NCBI GenBank assembly: GCA_000242235.1
Contig: JH590862.1
Coordinates: forward strand, 372,001-436,000
Length of the DNA: 64,000 nucleotides
From: Stomatobaculum longum
GTDB taxonomy: Bacteria; Bacillota; Clostridia; Lachnospirales; Lachnospiraceae
Direction: 5' to 3'
Below, piece after piece: positions 1 through 8,552 of this stretch. The notes under the pieces were generated by a model. That model did no database searches and was not told the DNA's origin. It was given only the letters and a program-made list of their open reading frames with translations. Position 1 is the first letter of the stretch, and every line of letters starts with the position of its first letter. The position numbers were made by a program, and so were the translations under genes.

Positions 1-764
1 CCGCGGTAAGTCATTTCAAAGATGTCGCTCAGCACATTTTTATTTCCCTTCGAGAGCAGCACCAATTTCACCGGCTTCGCCGAAATCTCCTCGCTCCGCT
101 TGATGCCCGAGATGCTGTTCGGAAAATAGGTATTTCGAATGGCTGCAAGGCTCGTGCTGTGCAGCATCTCGAGTTTTGTGCCGTCCAGAGAATCGAGGTC
201 GCTTAAGTAACTGTCGAGTCCCGTGACGGTATACTTCTCCACGCTCTTCGTGAGCCGGTAACGATCGCTCGTCGCCTGCACGGTCACCGTATCGCCGTTC
301 GAGAGACGCTCTCTCGGTTCTACCTGATAGCCGAGATAATATTCGTTCACGGAAGCCGGGTAGTTGCCGCGCTTTAATTCCGCCTTGCCCTCGCCGCTCA
401 CGCCGGAAAATTCGACCGTGACATAGGGGAAGGGATCCACGCGCTGCTTCTTTGCCTCGCCGTACAGACCGGCTGCCAGAACCAGGCCGACAAATATGCC
501 GATTCCGATCAGACGATGCTTCCACTTCCGAAAGCTCTTCCGTCTCTCCTCGGCCTCTTCGGCCTCCGCCTCGGCGCGGAGTTTTCCTCTGGTCTCGCCG
601 TAGGAGCGCTCCTCGGCTTCCTTTGCAGTCAGCTTGCCGTTTTCCATTGCAAAATAGAGTTTCTTCCGGCAATAGGGGCACACCGCCATCTTCTGATCTT
701 CGGAAATCTGCATCTCTGCGCCGCAACTCGGGCAAGTCAAATCGATTTTCCGGATTTCTGCCAT
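1..764 (-). CDS. Zinc-ribbon, single-pass membrane protein (3' end outside window)
   Basis: The reading frame is open from the ATG at 764 to the window edge, so about 254 codons are seen and the stop is missing. Residues 11-32 hold two Cys pairs (CPSC and CPYC), a zinc-ribbon fold. A charged Glu/Ala/Arg-rich stretch follows, then one hydrophobic segment (about residues 85-100), then an extracytoplasmic Ser/Tyr-rich region. A GGAGGAG ribosome site precedes the ATG. This layout (cytosolic zinc ribbon, one membrane span, outer domain) is common in Firmicutes, but I know no function for it. The predicted frame differs from a longer antisense-like open frame at 40-735, which has no ribosome site. 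Confidence 0.75.
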   Translation of the reverse strand, partial: MAEIRKIDLTCPSCGAEMQISEDQKMAVCPYCRKKLYFAMENGKLTAKEAEERSYGETRGKLRAEAEAEEAEERRKSFRKWKHRLIGIGIFVGLVLAAGLYGEAKKQRVDPFPYVTVEFSGVSGEGKAELKRGNYPASVNEYYLGYQVEPRERLSNGDTVTVQATSDRYRLTKSVEKYTVTGLDSYLSDLDSLDGTKLEMLHSTSLAAIRNTYFPNSISGIKRSEEISAKPVKLVLLSKGNKNVLSDIFEMTYR

Positions 765-853
765 TTTGTTCTCTCTCCTCCCGCTGTCTCGCTGTATCAC
801 ACCGCCTTCTTAATGTGCTGCCGTCTCGCTGTCTGCCGCTGTCTCAGCTGTCT

Positions 854-1330
854 TTACTTCTTCTTTCTCTCCTTGACGCTGTAGCTCTCTGCGTCAAAAC
901 GGAACACGGCAACGCCCGCCGCCTGCTGCGCCGTAATTTCAAAATCTCTGCCGGTCTGCGCCCGCATGAGGAGCTTTAACCCCTCAATTTTCTCTTCGGG
1001 GTCCTCGACCACCGTGACCTCACCGCGCGCCATGAGGCTCGCATAATTTGCGCCGTACACACAGGCGATATCGCCCTCCCCCGTCGTCTCGACCTCGCAG
1101 TCGAGCTCGACAAACGCGTGGGGATTTGACATCGCGAGCGCGAGCTTTTTCCCTTCCTTTGCGCCGTGCATGTAGAAGCGGAGCACATCACCCGCGTAAA
1201 CATAGCCGTAGTGCAGGGGGACGATGTAGGGATAGTCCCCGTCCGTGAGCCCGAGGCGCAGCACCTTTGCGACCTCCAGAATGCGCTGAATCTCTGCTCT
1301 GTCCCGTACCTCTCTGTCGTTTCGCCGCAT
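854..1330 (-). CDS. Pyridoxamine 5'-phosphate oxidase-fold (NimA-like) flavoprotein
   Basis: This 158-residue protein has the split-barrel flavin-binding pattern of the PNPOx/NimA family: an N-terminal helix, then LGLTDGDYPYIVPLHYGY, then an FYMHGAKEGKK segment that typically contacts the phosphate of FMN. Members bind FMN, heme or F420 and reduce small substrates, and NimA-type members are linked to nitroimidazole tolerance. Which of these applies here cannot be read from sequence. The ATG at 1330 follows TAGGAGGAAGAT. A TATACT hexamer at 1355-1360 could be its -10 box, but no good -35 is visible because the preceding gene's terminator lies there. Confidence 0.8.
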   Translation of the reverse strand: MRRNDREVRDRAEIQRILEVAKVLRLGLTDGDYPYIVPLHYGYVYAGDVLRFYMHGAKEGKKLALAMSNPHAFVELDCEVETTGEGDIACVYGANYASLMARGEVTVVEDPEEKIEGLKLLMRAQTGRDFEITAQQAAGVAVFRFDAESYSVKERKKK

Positions 1331-1364
1331 ATCTTCCTCCTAGCCGTTTTGTCCAGTATAACAT

Positions 1365-1398
1365 AAAAAGACCGCAGCCTCCTGAAAAGCTGCGGTCT
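1365..1398 (-). terminator. Intrinsic terminator of the NSS symporter gene
   Basis: A 10-bp perfect stem (agaccgcagc / gctgcggtct) with a 10-nt loop is followed on the minus strand by TTTTT. It lies 24 bases past the symporter stop. Confidence 0.8.
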
Positions 1399-1421
1399 CT
1401 GCCGGTTTATTTCGCTTTTGT

Positions 1422-2777
1422 TTAGGTAAAAAGACCCTGGAACAGAATGATCAGCACCAGAATCGGCAATCCGAACTGAAAATAATACTTCAGCGCGCGC
1501 GGCAGTTTGATGCCCTTGCCGTCATTTGCCTCCGCGAGGTAGTGATCAAAGCCCCAGCCCCATCTGGTCGTGCAAAACAGAAGGAAGATCAGGGAGCCGA
1601 GCGGCAGCAGCAGATTCGAGACAATGAAGTCCTCGCTGTCCAGCACATCCTTGCCACCGATCAGATGCAGATTGCTCCAGACATTGTAGCCGAGCACGCA
1701 GGGGACGCTCGCAATCAGAATGAAACTGCAGCAGACCAGCGCTGCCTTTTTCCGGCTCCAGTGAAGCGAGTCCATCAGATTTGCCATCAGGTTCTCAAAC
1801 ACCGCGATGACCGTCGAGAAGCTTGCAAAGGTCATGAAGAGGAAAAAGAGTGCGCCCCAGAGCCGTCCCAGACTCATGTGCAAAAAGACGCGCGGCAGGG
1901 TGATGAAAATGAGTGACGGACCCGCATCCGGCTGCACGCCGTAGCTGAAGCAGGCCGGGAAGATGATGAGGCCGCTGAGTAACGCCACAAAGGTATCGAG
2001 CACACAGATCCAGGCTGCTTCGCCGGCAAGTGTCTTCTCCCGGTCCATGTAGGAGCCGAAAATCTCCATCGCGCCGACGCCGAGGCTCAGCGTAAAGAAG
2101 GACTGGTTCATGGCCGCCGTGATAACTTTGCCAAAGCCCTGATCCATGGCTCTGCCGAGATCCGGGAGCAGGTAGAATCTGACGCCCTCCATCGCGCCGG
2201 GGAGCACCAGACTGTGCACACCGAGCAGGAGGATGAGCCCAAGGAGCCCCGCCATCATGACCTTCGTGATGCGCTCCAAGCCCTTCTGCAGGCCGAACGA
2301 ACAAATCAGGAAGCCCAGCACCACAGTGAGCGCCATGTAAAAGCCCATCTCACCCGGATTGCCGAGCATATTTGTGAAGACCTGATCCACCGCCTCGCCG
2401 CTCACCTTCACAAAGTCGCCGCGGAGGAACTTCACGAAATAAGAGACCATCCAGCCGGAGACGGTCGTGTAGTACATCATGAGAAGCGCACAGCCGATCA
2501 AGCAGACCCAGCCGTGCAGGTGCCAAAAACTCCCCTTCGGCTCCAAGGCCTTGTAGGCGCCGACCGCGCTCTTCCTGCCCGCGCGCCCCACCGAAAATTC
2601 CATGGTGAGCACCGGAATGCCCATAATGACCAGAAAGAGCAGATAAAAGAGCACAAAGAGGCCGCCCCCGTTTGCCCCCGTCACATAGGGAAACTTCCAG
2701 ACGTTTCCGATTCCGATGGCGCAGCCCGCGCTCACCAGAATGAAACCCAGTCTGGATCCGAAACTTTCTCGCTTCAT
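1422..2777 (-). CDS. Neurotransmitter:sodium symporter (NSS) family transporter
   Basis: This 451-residue protein is an integral membrane carrier that imports an amino acid with Na+. The N-terminus has the family hallmark for TM1, GCAIGIGNVWKFPY, which lines the Na+ and substrate sites in the LeuT fold. About eleven to twelve hydrophobic spans follow, including the GVGAMEIFGSYM helix. The ATG at 2777 is chosen over one at 2810 because AGGAG sits 9 bases before it. Bacterial NSS members such as MhsT and TnaT carry hydrophobic or aromatic amino acids; the substrate here is not resolvable. The gene is monocistronic, with its own terminator. A weak promoter (GTGACT-17-TAAACT) may lie near 2820-2850. 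Confidence 0.9.
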   Translation of the reverse strand: MKRESFGSRLGFILVSAGCAIGIGNVWKFPYVTGANGGGLFVLFYLLFLVIMGIPVLTMEFSVGRAGRKSAVGAYKALEPKGSFWHLHGWVCLIGCALLMMYYTTVSGWMVSYFVKFLRGDFVKVSGEAVDQVFTNMLGNPGEMGFYMALTVVLGFLICSFGLQKGLERITKVMMAGLLGLILLLGVHSLVLPGAMEGVRFYLLPDLGRAMDQGFGKVITAAMNQSFFTLSLGVGAMEIFGSYMDREKTLAGEAAWICVLDTFVALLSGLIIFPACFSYGVQPDAGPSLIFITLPRVFLHMSLGRLWGALFFLFMTFASFSTVIAVFENLMANLMDSLHWSRKKAALVCCSFILIASVPCVLGYNVWSNLHLIGGKDVLDSEDFIVSNLLLPLGSLIFLLFCTTRWGWGFDHYLAEANDGKGIKLPRALKYYFQFGLPILVLIILFQGLFT

Positions 2778-2827
2778 GAATCCAATTCTCCTGTCCGCAA
2801 ATTGTCGCAAAAAACAGGTTTAGTTTA

Positions 2828-2971
2828 TCACATAAAAGCGGTAAAGTCACCCGTCCGCCGCCGTCCGATTCCCCCTCTTATTCTCTGCTCCTTCCCGATG
2901 TAATTCCCGAGCACCCGGCGCATACAATCGCCGCGTTTTCTCCGGATACAGGCCGTAGTGAGCGTAACCGG
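2828..2971 (-). pseudogene. Decayed copy of the 3' end of the adjacent gene
   Basis: The minus-strand frame ending at 2828 begins with PVTLTTACIRRKRGDC and continues MRRVLGNYI. It matches 21 of 25 residues of the C-terminal region of the 158-residue protein encoded at 3021-3497 (DNA 3063-3137). No start codon, ribosome site or N-terminal part is present. Several differences are synonymous third-position changes, which suggests the copy evolved as a functional paralog for some time before it was cut down. The sequence between 2971 and 3020 shows no similarity to the neighbour. Confidence 0.75.
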
Positions 2972-3020
2972 ACTGCGTTCACACAGATTCTTTTCCTTGG
3001 CATACCGCTTGGACGCGCGC

Positions 3021-3497
3021 TTACGGTAAGTCTTTCCCGCCCGCGCGTTGCCGTCTCTCCTCGATATAATTCCCGAGCACCCAGCGCATATAATCGCCCC
3101 GTTTTCTCTGGATGCAGGCCGTTGCCAGGGTCACCGGGCAGATGTAATACGGGCCTGTTCTCGTGTCATAGCGCAGGGACGGGAGCTTATAGTAAGCGTT
3201 TTTCGGCTGATCCAGTATCATGTACCAGGTTCCGCCGAGCTGCCGCCGGTACACCTCCCCCACATAAATGCCGCAGAGATCCGCCAGGCGGTAATCGTTC
3301 CCATATGGCTCCTTGTCCTCGACCAGATCCATGCTCTTTTCATACTTACCGAGCAGCCAGTTTTCGAGCGCATCCAGACTTTCCGGCGTGTAGTCGAGCG
3401 TGAGTCCCTGTTCCCTTGCAAACTCGCCGGTAAAGTAATCCGTTTTATCCGAAAGAAAGAAAAGCCAGTCATCAAAGTTTTCTTTTGTGTACGGCAT
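3021..3497 (-). CDS. Hypothetical protein, 158 residues
   Basis: I do not recognise this family. It is a soluble, acidic, Tyr- and Trp-rich protein beginning MPYTKENFDDWLFFLSDKT, with no signal peptide or membrane span. The ATG at 3497 is preferred to an upstream one at 3539 because GGGAGGA stands just before it. The C-terminal 25 residues have a decayed duplicate immediately downstream (2828-2971). It follows the etfA terminator and seems to be transcribed alone. Small lone proteins beside fragments of themselves are typical of immunity-type or other fast-evolving families, but that is only a suggestion. Confidence 0.7.
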   Translation of the reverse strand: MPYTKENFDDWLFFLSDKTDYFTGEFAREQGLTLDYTPESLDALENWLLGKYEKSMDLVEDKEPYGNDYRLADLCGIYVGEVYRRQLGGTWYMILDQPKNAYYKLPSLRYDTRTGPYYICPVTLATACIQRKRGDYMRWVLGNYIEERRQRAGGKDLP

Positions 3498-3539
3498 CCG
3501 CAGTCCTCCCGCTTTTTTCCACAGGCAACAATACAACAA

Positions 3540-3569
3540 AGAGACCTCCGGCAGGTGCCGGAAGTCTCT
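3540..3569 (-). terminator. Terminator of the butyrate operon
   Basis: The inverted repeat agagac-ct-ccggc / gccgg-aa-gtctct is followed on the minus strand by TTTGTTGTATTGTT, 32 bases after the etfA stop. Confidence 0.75.
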
Positions 3570-3601
3570 TCTTCGTCAGGTCACAGTGTTTTTCGCAGCA
3601 C

Positions 3602-4657
3602 TTACTGCTTCTTCGTCGCCAGATAGTTGGCAATCTGCTTCGTGAGTGCCGGGACAATCTGGTTCAGATCGCCGACAATGCCGATGTCCGCGACATCGAA
3701 AATCGGCGCATCCTCATCCTTGTTGATGGCGATAATGAGGTCGGAGTCCTCCATACCGGCAAGGTGCTGAATTGCACCGGAAATGCCGATTGCGAAGTAG
3801 AGCTGCGGGCGGACTGTCTTACCGGTCTGACCGACCTGGAGCGCCTGCGGCTTCCAGCCTGCATCGACTACCGCACGGGAGCAGGAGACCTCTCCGCCGA
3901 GAACCTCTGCGAGCTCATCGAGAATCTTGAAGTTCTCTGCGCTGCCGACACCGCGGCCGCCGGAGACCAGAATCTTCGCGTTCATGATGTCGACCGTATC
4001 GCTGATCTTCTTCACGACCTCGAGAATCTCGACATAGCGCTTGTTCGGCGTAAAGCCCGGGTTGAACTCAACAAGCTCAAACTTTCTGCCGTCTTCCTTG
4101 GCTCTCTTCTGCATAACACCCGGGCGAACCGTTGCCATCTGCGGGCGGTTGTTCGGGCAGGCAATCGTCGCAATCGTGTTGCCGCCGAATGCCGGACGCG
4201 TCATGAGCAGCTGGTTGTGCTTCTGGGTATCTTCCTTGCCGGCCGGAACGGTCAGCGGGAAGTCGCCGATCTCAAGCTTCGTGCAGTCTGCCGTAAGGCC
4301 GGTTGCAACGCGCGCCGAGGTGCTCGGACCGAGATCGCGGCCAATCGGGGTTGCGCCGATCAGGACAATCTCAGGCTTGTACTTGTTGATGACTTCCGCG
4401 AGCGCGTGCGTGTACGGCTCGGTTCTGTACTCCTTGAGCGCCGGATCATCGACCAGAATCACACGATCCGCGCCGTAAGCGCCGAGCTTCTCGGCCTCGC
4501 CTTTCACGCCGGAACCGATCAGCACTGCCGTGACGTCGGTCTTCAGTGCCTCTGCGAGGTTCTTTGCCTCACCGATCAACTCGTATGCAATGTTGCTGAC
4601 TTTGCCGTCCACCTGCTCGGCAAAGATATATACGCCCTTGTACTCTTCTAAGTTCAT
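3602..4657 (-). CDS. etfA: Electron transfer flavoprotein alpha subunit
   Basis: This 351-residue subunit carries the FAD that moves electrons between NADH, ferredoxin and butyryl-CoA dehydrogenase. The C-terminal FAD domain is plain: SGGRGVGSAENF (about 215-226), the SRAVVDAGW segment, VGQTGKTVRPQLY and ISGAIQHLAGM, then the closing VADIGIVGDL. It is the last gene of thl-crt-hbd-bcd-etfB-etfA. The ATG at 4657 has AGGTG upstream; a GTG three codons earlier is possible. In anaerobic Firmicutes this EtfAB-Bcd complex is known to bifurcate electrons to ferredoxin, and the gene order here fits that role. Confidence 0.97.
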   Translation of the reverse strand: MNLEEYKGVYIFAEQVDGKVSNIAYELIGEAKNLAEALKTDVTAVLIGSGVKGEAEKLGAYGADRVILVDDPALKEYRTEPYTHALAEVINKYKPEIVLIGATPIGRDLGPSTSARVATGLTADCTKLEIGDFPLTVPAGKEDTQKHNQLLMTRPAFGGNTIATIACPNNRPQMATVRPGVMQKRAKEDGRKFELVEFNPGFTPNKRYVEILEVVKKISDTVDIMNAKILVSGGRGVGSAENFKILDELAEVLGGEVSCSRAVVDAGWKPQALQVGQTGKTVRPQLYFAIGISGAIQHLAGMEDSDLIIAINKDEDAPIFDVADIGIVGDLNQIVPALTKQIANYLATKKQ

Positions 4658-4681
4658 TGCCTTCACCTCTCTCCCGCTCTA

Positions 4682-5464
4682 TTAGATAACGTGTCTCTCG
4701 ACCAGCTGATCCATCAGGTACTTCACGGACTCCTGTGCGTCCAAGTTCACCTTGACGCCCTTGCCCTTCTTGACCTTATCGGAAGCTCTCGCAATCTTGG
4801 TCGGGGAGCCCGCAAGACCCATATCCTTGTCCTCCAGGGTCGGCAGATCCTTTCTGCCCCAAGTCGTCACATCCTGATCGAACGCGTCAAAGAGACGGCC
4901 GACCGTCATGTAGCGCGGCGGGTTCAGCTCTGCGAGTGCGGTGCACAGGCAGGGAAGCTTCACCTTCAGCACATGGTATCTGTCCTCAAACTGACGCTGC
5001 ACAATCGCGTAGTCGCCGTCGATCTTCAGATCCTGCGTGTAGGAGACAACCGGGAGACCCAGGTGCTCCGCGATCTGCGGGCCGACCTGTGCGGTATCGC
5101 CGTCGATTGCCTGGCGGCCGGTGATGATGAGATCATACTCGAGGTTTCTGAGCGCTGCGGCAATCGTGCTCGAGGTAGCCCAGGTATCTGCGCCGCCGAG
5201 CACGCGGTCGGTGACCAGAATCATCTTGTCCGCGCCCATCGCATATGCCTCGCGCAGCATATCGGTCGCCTTCGGAAGTCCCATCGTGAGCACAGTGACC
5301 TCTGCGCCGAGCTCATCCTTTAAGCGGAGAGCCGCCTCCAGTCCTGCCTTGTCATCCGGGTTCATGATAGCGAGCATGGCAGCTCTGTTCAGCGTTCCGT
5401 CCGGGTTGAATGCAACGCCGCCCTTGGTGTCCGGAACCTGCTTAATGCAAACGATAATTTTCAC
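4682..5464 (-). CDS. etfB: Electron transfer flavoprotein beta subunit
   Basis: This 260-residue partner of EtfA opens MKIIVCIKQVPDT, a hallmark of the family. It continues with NPDDKAGLEAALRLK, and with the GRQAIDGDTAQVGPQIAEHL stretch that holds the second FAD in bifurcating complexes. The start codon is GTG (5462-5464), with AGGAGGGA nine bases upstream. It lies 24 bases before etfA and 19 bases after bcd, so the three are made together. The protein acts in the cytosol with Bcd to couple crotonyl-CoA reduction to ferredoxin reduction (established for clostridial relatives, inferred here). Confidence 0.96.
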   Translation of the reverse strand: MKIIVCIKQVPDTKGGVAFNPDGTLNRAAMLAIMNPDDKAGLEAALRLKDELGAEVTVLTMGLPKATDMLREAYAMGADKMILVTDRVLGGADTWATSSTIAAALRNLEYDLIITGRQAIDGDTAQVGPQIAEHLGLPVVSYTQDLKIDGDYAIVQRQFEDRYHVLKVKLPCLCTALAELNPPRYMTVGRLFDAFDQDVTTWGRKDLPTLEDKDMGLAGSPTKIARASDKVKKGKGVKVNLDAQESVKYLMDQLVERHVI

Positions 5465-5483
5465 GATCTGTCCCTCCTCTTGA

Positions 5484-6635
5484 TTACTTCAGTAAGCTTG
5501 CAGAGATTACCATGCGCTGCACTTCGGACGTGCCCTCGTAAATCTCCGTGATCTTCGCGTCGCGCATCATGCGCTCCACATCGTACTCTCTGATATAGCC
5601 GTAACCGCCGTGCAGCTGCACGCACTTGGTGGTGACAGACATTGCCGTGTTTGCCGCGAAGAGCTTTGCCTTTGCAGCCTCGACGCCGTAAGTGGTCTGG
5701 GTCTGCTTTGCGACCGCTGCCTTGTAGACAAGAAGCTGCGCCGCCTCGCAATCCGTCGCCATGTCAGCGAGCTGGAACTGCGTGTTCTGGAATGCCGCAA
5801 TGGCTCTGCCGAACTGCTTTCTCTCCTTCACGTAAGCAACGGTTCTCTCGAGAGCGCCCTCTGCGAGACCCAGTGCCTGGGAAGCGATACCGATACGGCC
5901 GCCGTCCAGCGTGTGCATTGCGACGTGGAAGCCCTTGCCCTTCTGGCCGAGCATCGCATCCTTCGGGATGCGGCAATCCTGGAAGATGAGCTCGTAGGTG
6001 GCGGAAGCGCGGATACCCATCTTCTTCTCCTTCACGCCGAAGGTGAAGCCCGGGGTTCCCTTCTCGACGATGAACGCCGAGATCTCCTTCATTCTCTTGC
6101 CGTGCTTCTCAACCGTGCCGGTCACTGCGATAATCACATAGACATCCGCATACTTACCGTTCGTGATGAAGCACTTGGAGCCGTTCAGGACCCACTCGTC
6201 GCCGTCCAGCACAGCCTTGGTCTGCTGACCCTGTGCATCGGTACCCGCGCCCGGCTCCGTGAGGCCGAAAGCGCCGAGCTTCTTGCCGCTCGCAAGGTCC
6301 GGCAGATACTTCTGCTTCTGCTCCTCGGTGCCGTAGGTCAGAATCGGGTCGATGCAGAGCGAGGTGTGTGCGGAGACGATAACACCGGTCGTGCCGCAGA
6401 CCTTCGAGAGCTCCTCGACGCACATTGCGTAGGTCAGAACGTCACAGCCCTGGCCGCCGTACTCCTTCGGAACCGGAATTCCGAGGAAGCCGTAGCGCGC
6501 CATCTTCTCAACGGTCTCAACGGGGAAGCGCTCTTCCTCGTCAATCTCCTGCGCCAGCGGCTTTACTTCGTTTTCCGCGAAGTCTCTGAAGAGCGAGCGC
6601 GCCATCTCATGTTTCTTGTCCAGTGCGAAATCCAT
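5484..6635 (-). CDS. bcd: Butyryl-CoA dehydrogenase
   Basis: This 383-residue acyl-CoA dehydrogenase reduces crotonyl-CoA to butyryl-CoA with EtfAB. It has the family order of N-terminal helical domain, beta domain (FGLTEPGAGTDA, then KCFITNG) and C-terminal helical domain. The catalytic Glu is in the motif ITEIYEGTSEVQR near residue 367. The ATG at 6635 has AGGAAGG five bases upstream and is preferred to the ATG at 6650. It sits between hbd and etfB in the normal Lachnospiraceae gene order. Its length matches the family. Confidence 0.95.
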   Translation of the reverse strand: MDFALDKKHEMARSLFRDFAENEVKPLAQEIDEEERFPVETVEKMARYGFLGIPVPKEYGGQGCDVLTYAMCVEELSKVCGTTGVIVSAHTSLCIDPILTYGTEEQKQKYLPDLASGKKLGAFGLTEPGAGTDAQGQQTKAVLDGDEWVLNGSKCFITNGKYADVYVIIAVTGTVEKHGKRMKEISAFIVEKGTPGFTFGVKEKKMGIRASATYELIFQDCRIPKDAMLGQKGKGFHVAMHTLDGGRIGIASQALGLAEGALERTVAYVKERKQFGRAIAAFQNTQFQLADMATDCEAAQLLVYKAAVAKQTQTTYGVEAAKAKLFAANTAMSVTTKCVQLHGGYGYIREYDVERMMRDAKITEIYEGTSEVQRMVISASLLK

Positions 6636-6737
6636 TGATCCTTCCTCCATGTTAAATAATTAACGCACCGGAGTAAATCCAAACGGGAAGGGAAACCCTT
6701 ACCCGTTGGATTGCTCCGATGTAATTACCAGAATCGC

Positions 6738-7577
6738 TTACTTCGTATAGTCGTAGAAACCTCTGCCGGTCTTTCTGCCGAGTCTGCCGCCGCGGACCAT
6801 CTTGCGAAGTTCCGGATGCGGTCTGTACTTCGTGTCGCCGGTCTCGCTCTGCAACACTTCCATGATTGCGAGCACGACATCGAGGCCGATGAGGTCGCCG
6901 AGTGCCAGCGGTCCCATCGGATGGTTCGCGCCGAGCTTCATTGCCTCATCAATCTTCTCTGCCGGGACATTGTTGTCCGCATAGACGCCGATTGCCTCGT
7001 TGATCATCGGAATCAGGATGCGGTTCACGACAAAACCCGCAAACTCCTGCATCGGGACAACCGTCTTGCCGATGTCCTCCGCAATCTTCGTGATGCGATC
7101 CAGATCCTCCTGCGGGGTATCCAGGCCGGAAATCACCTCAACCAGCTTCATGACCGGAGCCGGGTTGAAGAAGTGCATGCCGGTCACCGGGCGATCCAGG
7201 CCTGCGCCGATCTCGGTGATCGAGAGCGAGGAGGTGTTGGTCGCGAACAGGCAGTCCTTCTTGCAGATCTCGGAGAGCTCCTTGAAGGTCTGCTTCTTAA
7301 TCTGCATGTTCTCGATGGCAGCCTCAATGACCAGATCGCAGTCCTTGCAGATGTCCTTGGTACCGGTGTGGATGCAGCCGAGAATCTTGTCCATCTCTTC
7401 CTGCGAAAGCTTGCCCTTTGCGACACGTCCCGCGAGACCCTTCTCGATTCTCTTCTTTCCGCCCTCTGCGAATGCATCTGTCAGATCGCAGAGATAAACT
7501 TCATAACCATCTACCTGCGCAAACGCCTGCGCAATGCCGCCACCCATGGTGCCGGCGCCGATGACGCCTACCTTCAT
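6738..7577 (-). CDS. hbd: 3-Hydroxybutyryl-CoA dehydrogenase
   Basis: This 279-residue enzyme reduces acetoacetyl-CoA to 3-hydroxybutyryl-CoA with NAD(P)H. The N-terminus is a Rossmann dinucleotide site ([15 protein letters not shown]), and the catalytic His lies in [15 protein letters not shown]. The C-terminal domain ends with [14 protein letters not shown], as usual. The ATG at 7577 follows GGAGGGAACAGC, so the 17 extra codons further upstream are not used. About 130 bases separate it from crt, more than elsewhere in the operon, and they contain an inverted repeat and a TATAGT box, so a second internal promoter is possible. Confidence 0.96.
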   Translation of the reverse strand: MKVGVIGAGTMGGGIAQAFAQVDGYEVYLCDLTDAFAEGGKKRIEKGLAGRVAKGKLSQEEMDKILGCIHTGTKDICKDCDLVIEAAIENMQIKKQTFKELSEICKKDCLFATNTSSLSITEIGAGLDRPVTGMHFFNPAPVMKLVEVISGLDTPQEDLDRITKIAEDIGKTVVPMQEFAGFVVNRILIPMINEAIGVYADNNVPAEKIDEAMKLGANHPMGPLALGDLIGLDVVLAIMEVLQSETGDTKYRPHPELRKMVRGGRLGRKTGRGFYDYTK

Positions 7578-7690
7578 GCTGTTCCCTCCTCTGTGCGTTT
7601 TGCCGATTCTGGCACAATCTCTCACCATACTACTATAATGTATGCACTTTTTCCAGATGAACTTGAAATTTTATTATGTGATTTTCGGAT

Positions 7691-7719
7691 AACCGTTTTT
7701 CACAAGTTACTCAACGGTT
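7691..7719 (-). repeat. Inverted repeat in the crt-hbd gap
   Basis: AACCGTT at 7691-7697 pairs with AACGGTT at 7713-7719, which overlaps the crt stop codon. There is no T-run, so it is not a standard terminator. It may stabilise the upstream message or be a protein site; this is only suggestive. Confidence 0.35.
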
Positions 7720-8487
7720 TTGGAAGCTCACGCCCTTCTTCTTCTCGAGGAAGGCCTGCATCCCCGTCTTCTGATCCTCGGTCGCAAAGCAGCTGCCGAA
7801 GAGTTTTTCCTCGGTCACAATGGCTTCTTCCATGGGCTGCTCGAGACCCTCGTTGATTGCCTTCTTGCAGGCGCGGACCGCAACCGGCGCATTGGCCGCA
7901 ATCTGTCCCGCGAGTTTCTCGGCCGCCGCCATAAGCTCCTCCGCCGGATACACCGCATTCACGAGGCCGATGCGAAGTGCCTCCGCCGCCTTGATGTTCT
8001 TTGCGGTGTAGATGAGCTGCTTCGCCATGCCCGGTCCCACGAGGCGCGCAAGACGCTGGGTACCACCGAAGCCCGGTGTGATACCAAGCCCCACTTCCGG
8101 CTGTCCGAAGATTGCCTGCTCCGCACAAATCCGGAAGTCACAGCTCATTGCGAGCTCGCAACCGCCGCCGAGCGCAAAGCCGTTGACCGCCGCGATGACC
8201 GGCAGCGGGAAGGTCTCGATCATGCGGAAGATGTCGTTGCCCTTCTTGCCGAAAGCCTCGCCGCCCTGTGCATCCATGCCGGACATGGCAGCGATATCCG
8301 CGCCCGCGACAAAGGACTTCTCACCGGCGCCGGTCACGATGACGCAGCGCACGGTCTCCGTGTCGATGCCCTCAAAGGTCGCCTTTAAGTCATCCAGCAC
8401 TTCCGCATTCAGCGCGTTCAACGCCTTCTCGCGGTCAATGGTCACAACGGCGACAGCGCTCTTGGTCTCATACTTTACATATCCCAT
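7711..8487 (-). CDS. crt: 3-Hydroxybutyryl-CoA dehydratase (crotonase)
   Basis: This 258-residue enoyl-CoA hydratase converts 3-hydroxybutyryl-CoA to crotonyl-CoA. The oxyanion-hole region (KSFVAGADIAAM) and the two catalytic Glu segments (GFALGGGCELAMSCD and PEVGLGITPGFGG) are intact. The ATG at 8487 lies behind GGAGGCGAGACAA; the frame extends 21 codons upstream but through the thl-crt hairpin, so that extension is rejected. The length equals that of clostridial Crt. It is the second gene of the butyrate operon. Confidence 0.96.
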   Translation of the reverse strand: MGYVKYETKSAVAVVTIDREKALNALNAEVLDDLKATFEGIDTETVRCVIVTGAGEKSFVAGADIAAMSGMDAQGGEAFGKKGNDIFRMIETFPLPVIAAVNGFALGGGCELAMSCDFRICAEQAIFGQPEVGLGITPGFGGTQRLARLVGPGMAKQLIYTAKNIKAAEALRIGLVNAVYPAEELMAAAEKLAGQIAANAPVAVRACKKAINEGLEQPMEEAIVTEEKLFGSCFATEDQKTGMQAFLEKKKGVSFQNR

Positions 8488-8515
8488 TTGTCTCGCCTCC
8501 TCGGAAAAATTAACC

Positions 8516-8543
8516 GAGGGTCTCCGCGCATGCGAAGACCCTC
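8516..8543 (-). repeat. Intercistronic hairpin between thl and crt
   Basis: GAGGGTCT and AGACCCTC (8 bp perfect) flank a 12-nt loop. On the minus strand it is followed by GGTTAATTTTTCC, a poor T-run. It starts 10 bases after the thl stop, so it could be a leaky terminator or an RNA processing/stability site that sets the thl:crt ratio. Confidence 0.5.
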
Positions 8544-8552
8544 CGATCACTC

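Noticed and set aside
775-850. Repeated CGCTGTCT words as a possible tandem repeat or CRISPR-like array
   Set aside because: Copies are short, irregularly spaced and imperfect; there are no equal spacers and no cas genes in the window.
3485-4651. Long plus-strand frame opposite etfA
   Set aside because: It mirrors the coding frame of an obvious gene, has no ribosome site, and its product is Arg/Ala-rich without any family. Similar long frames opposite bcd, hbd, hutU, metY and the permease are the same effect of high GC.
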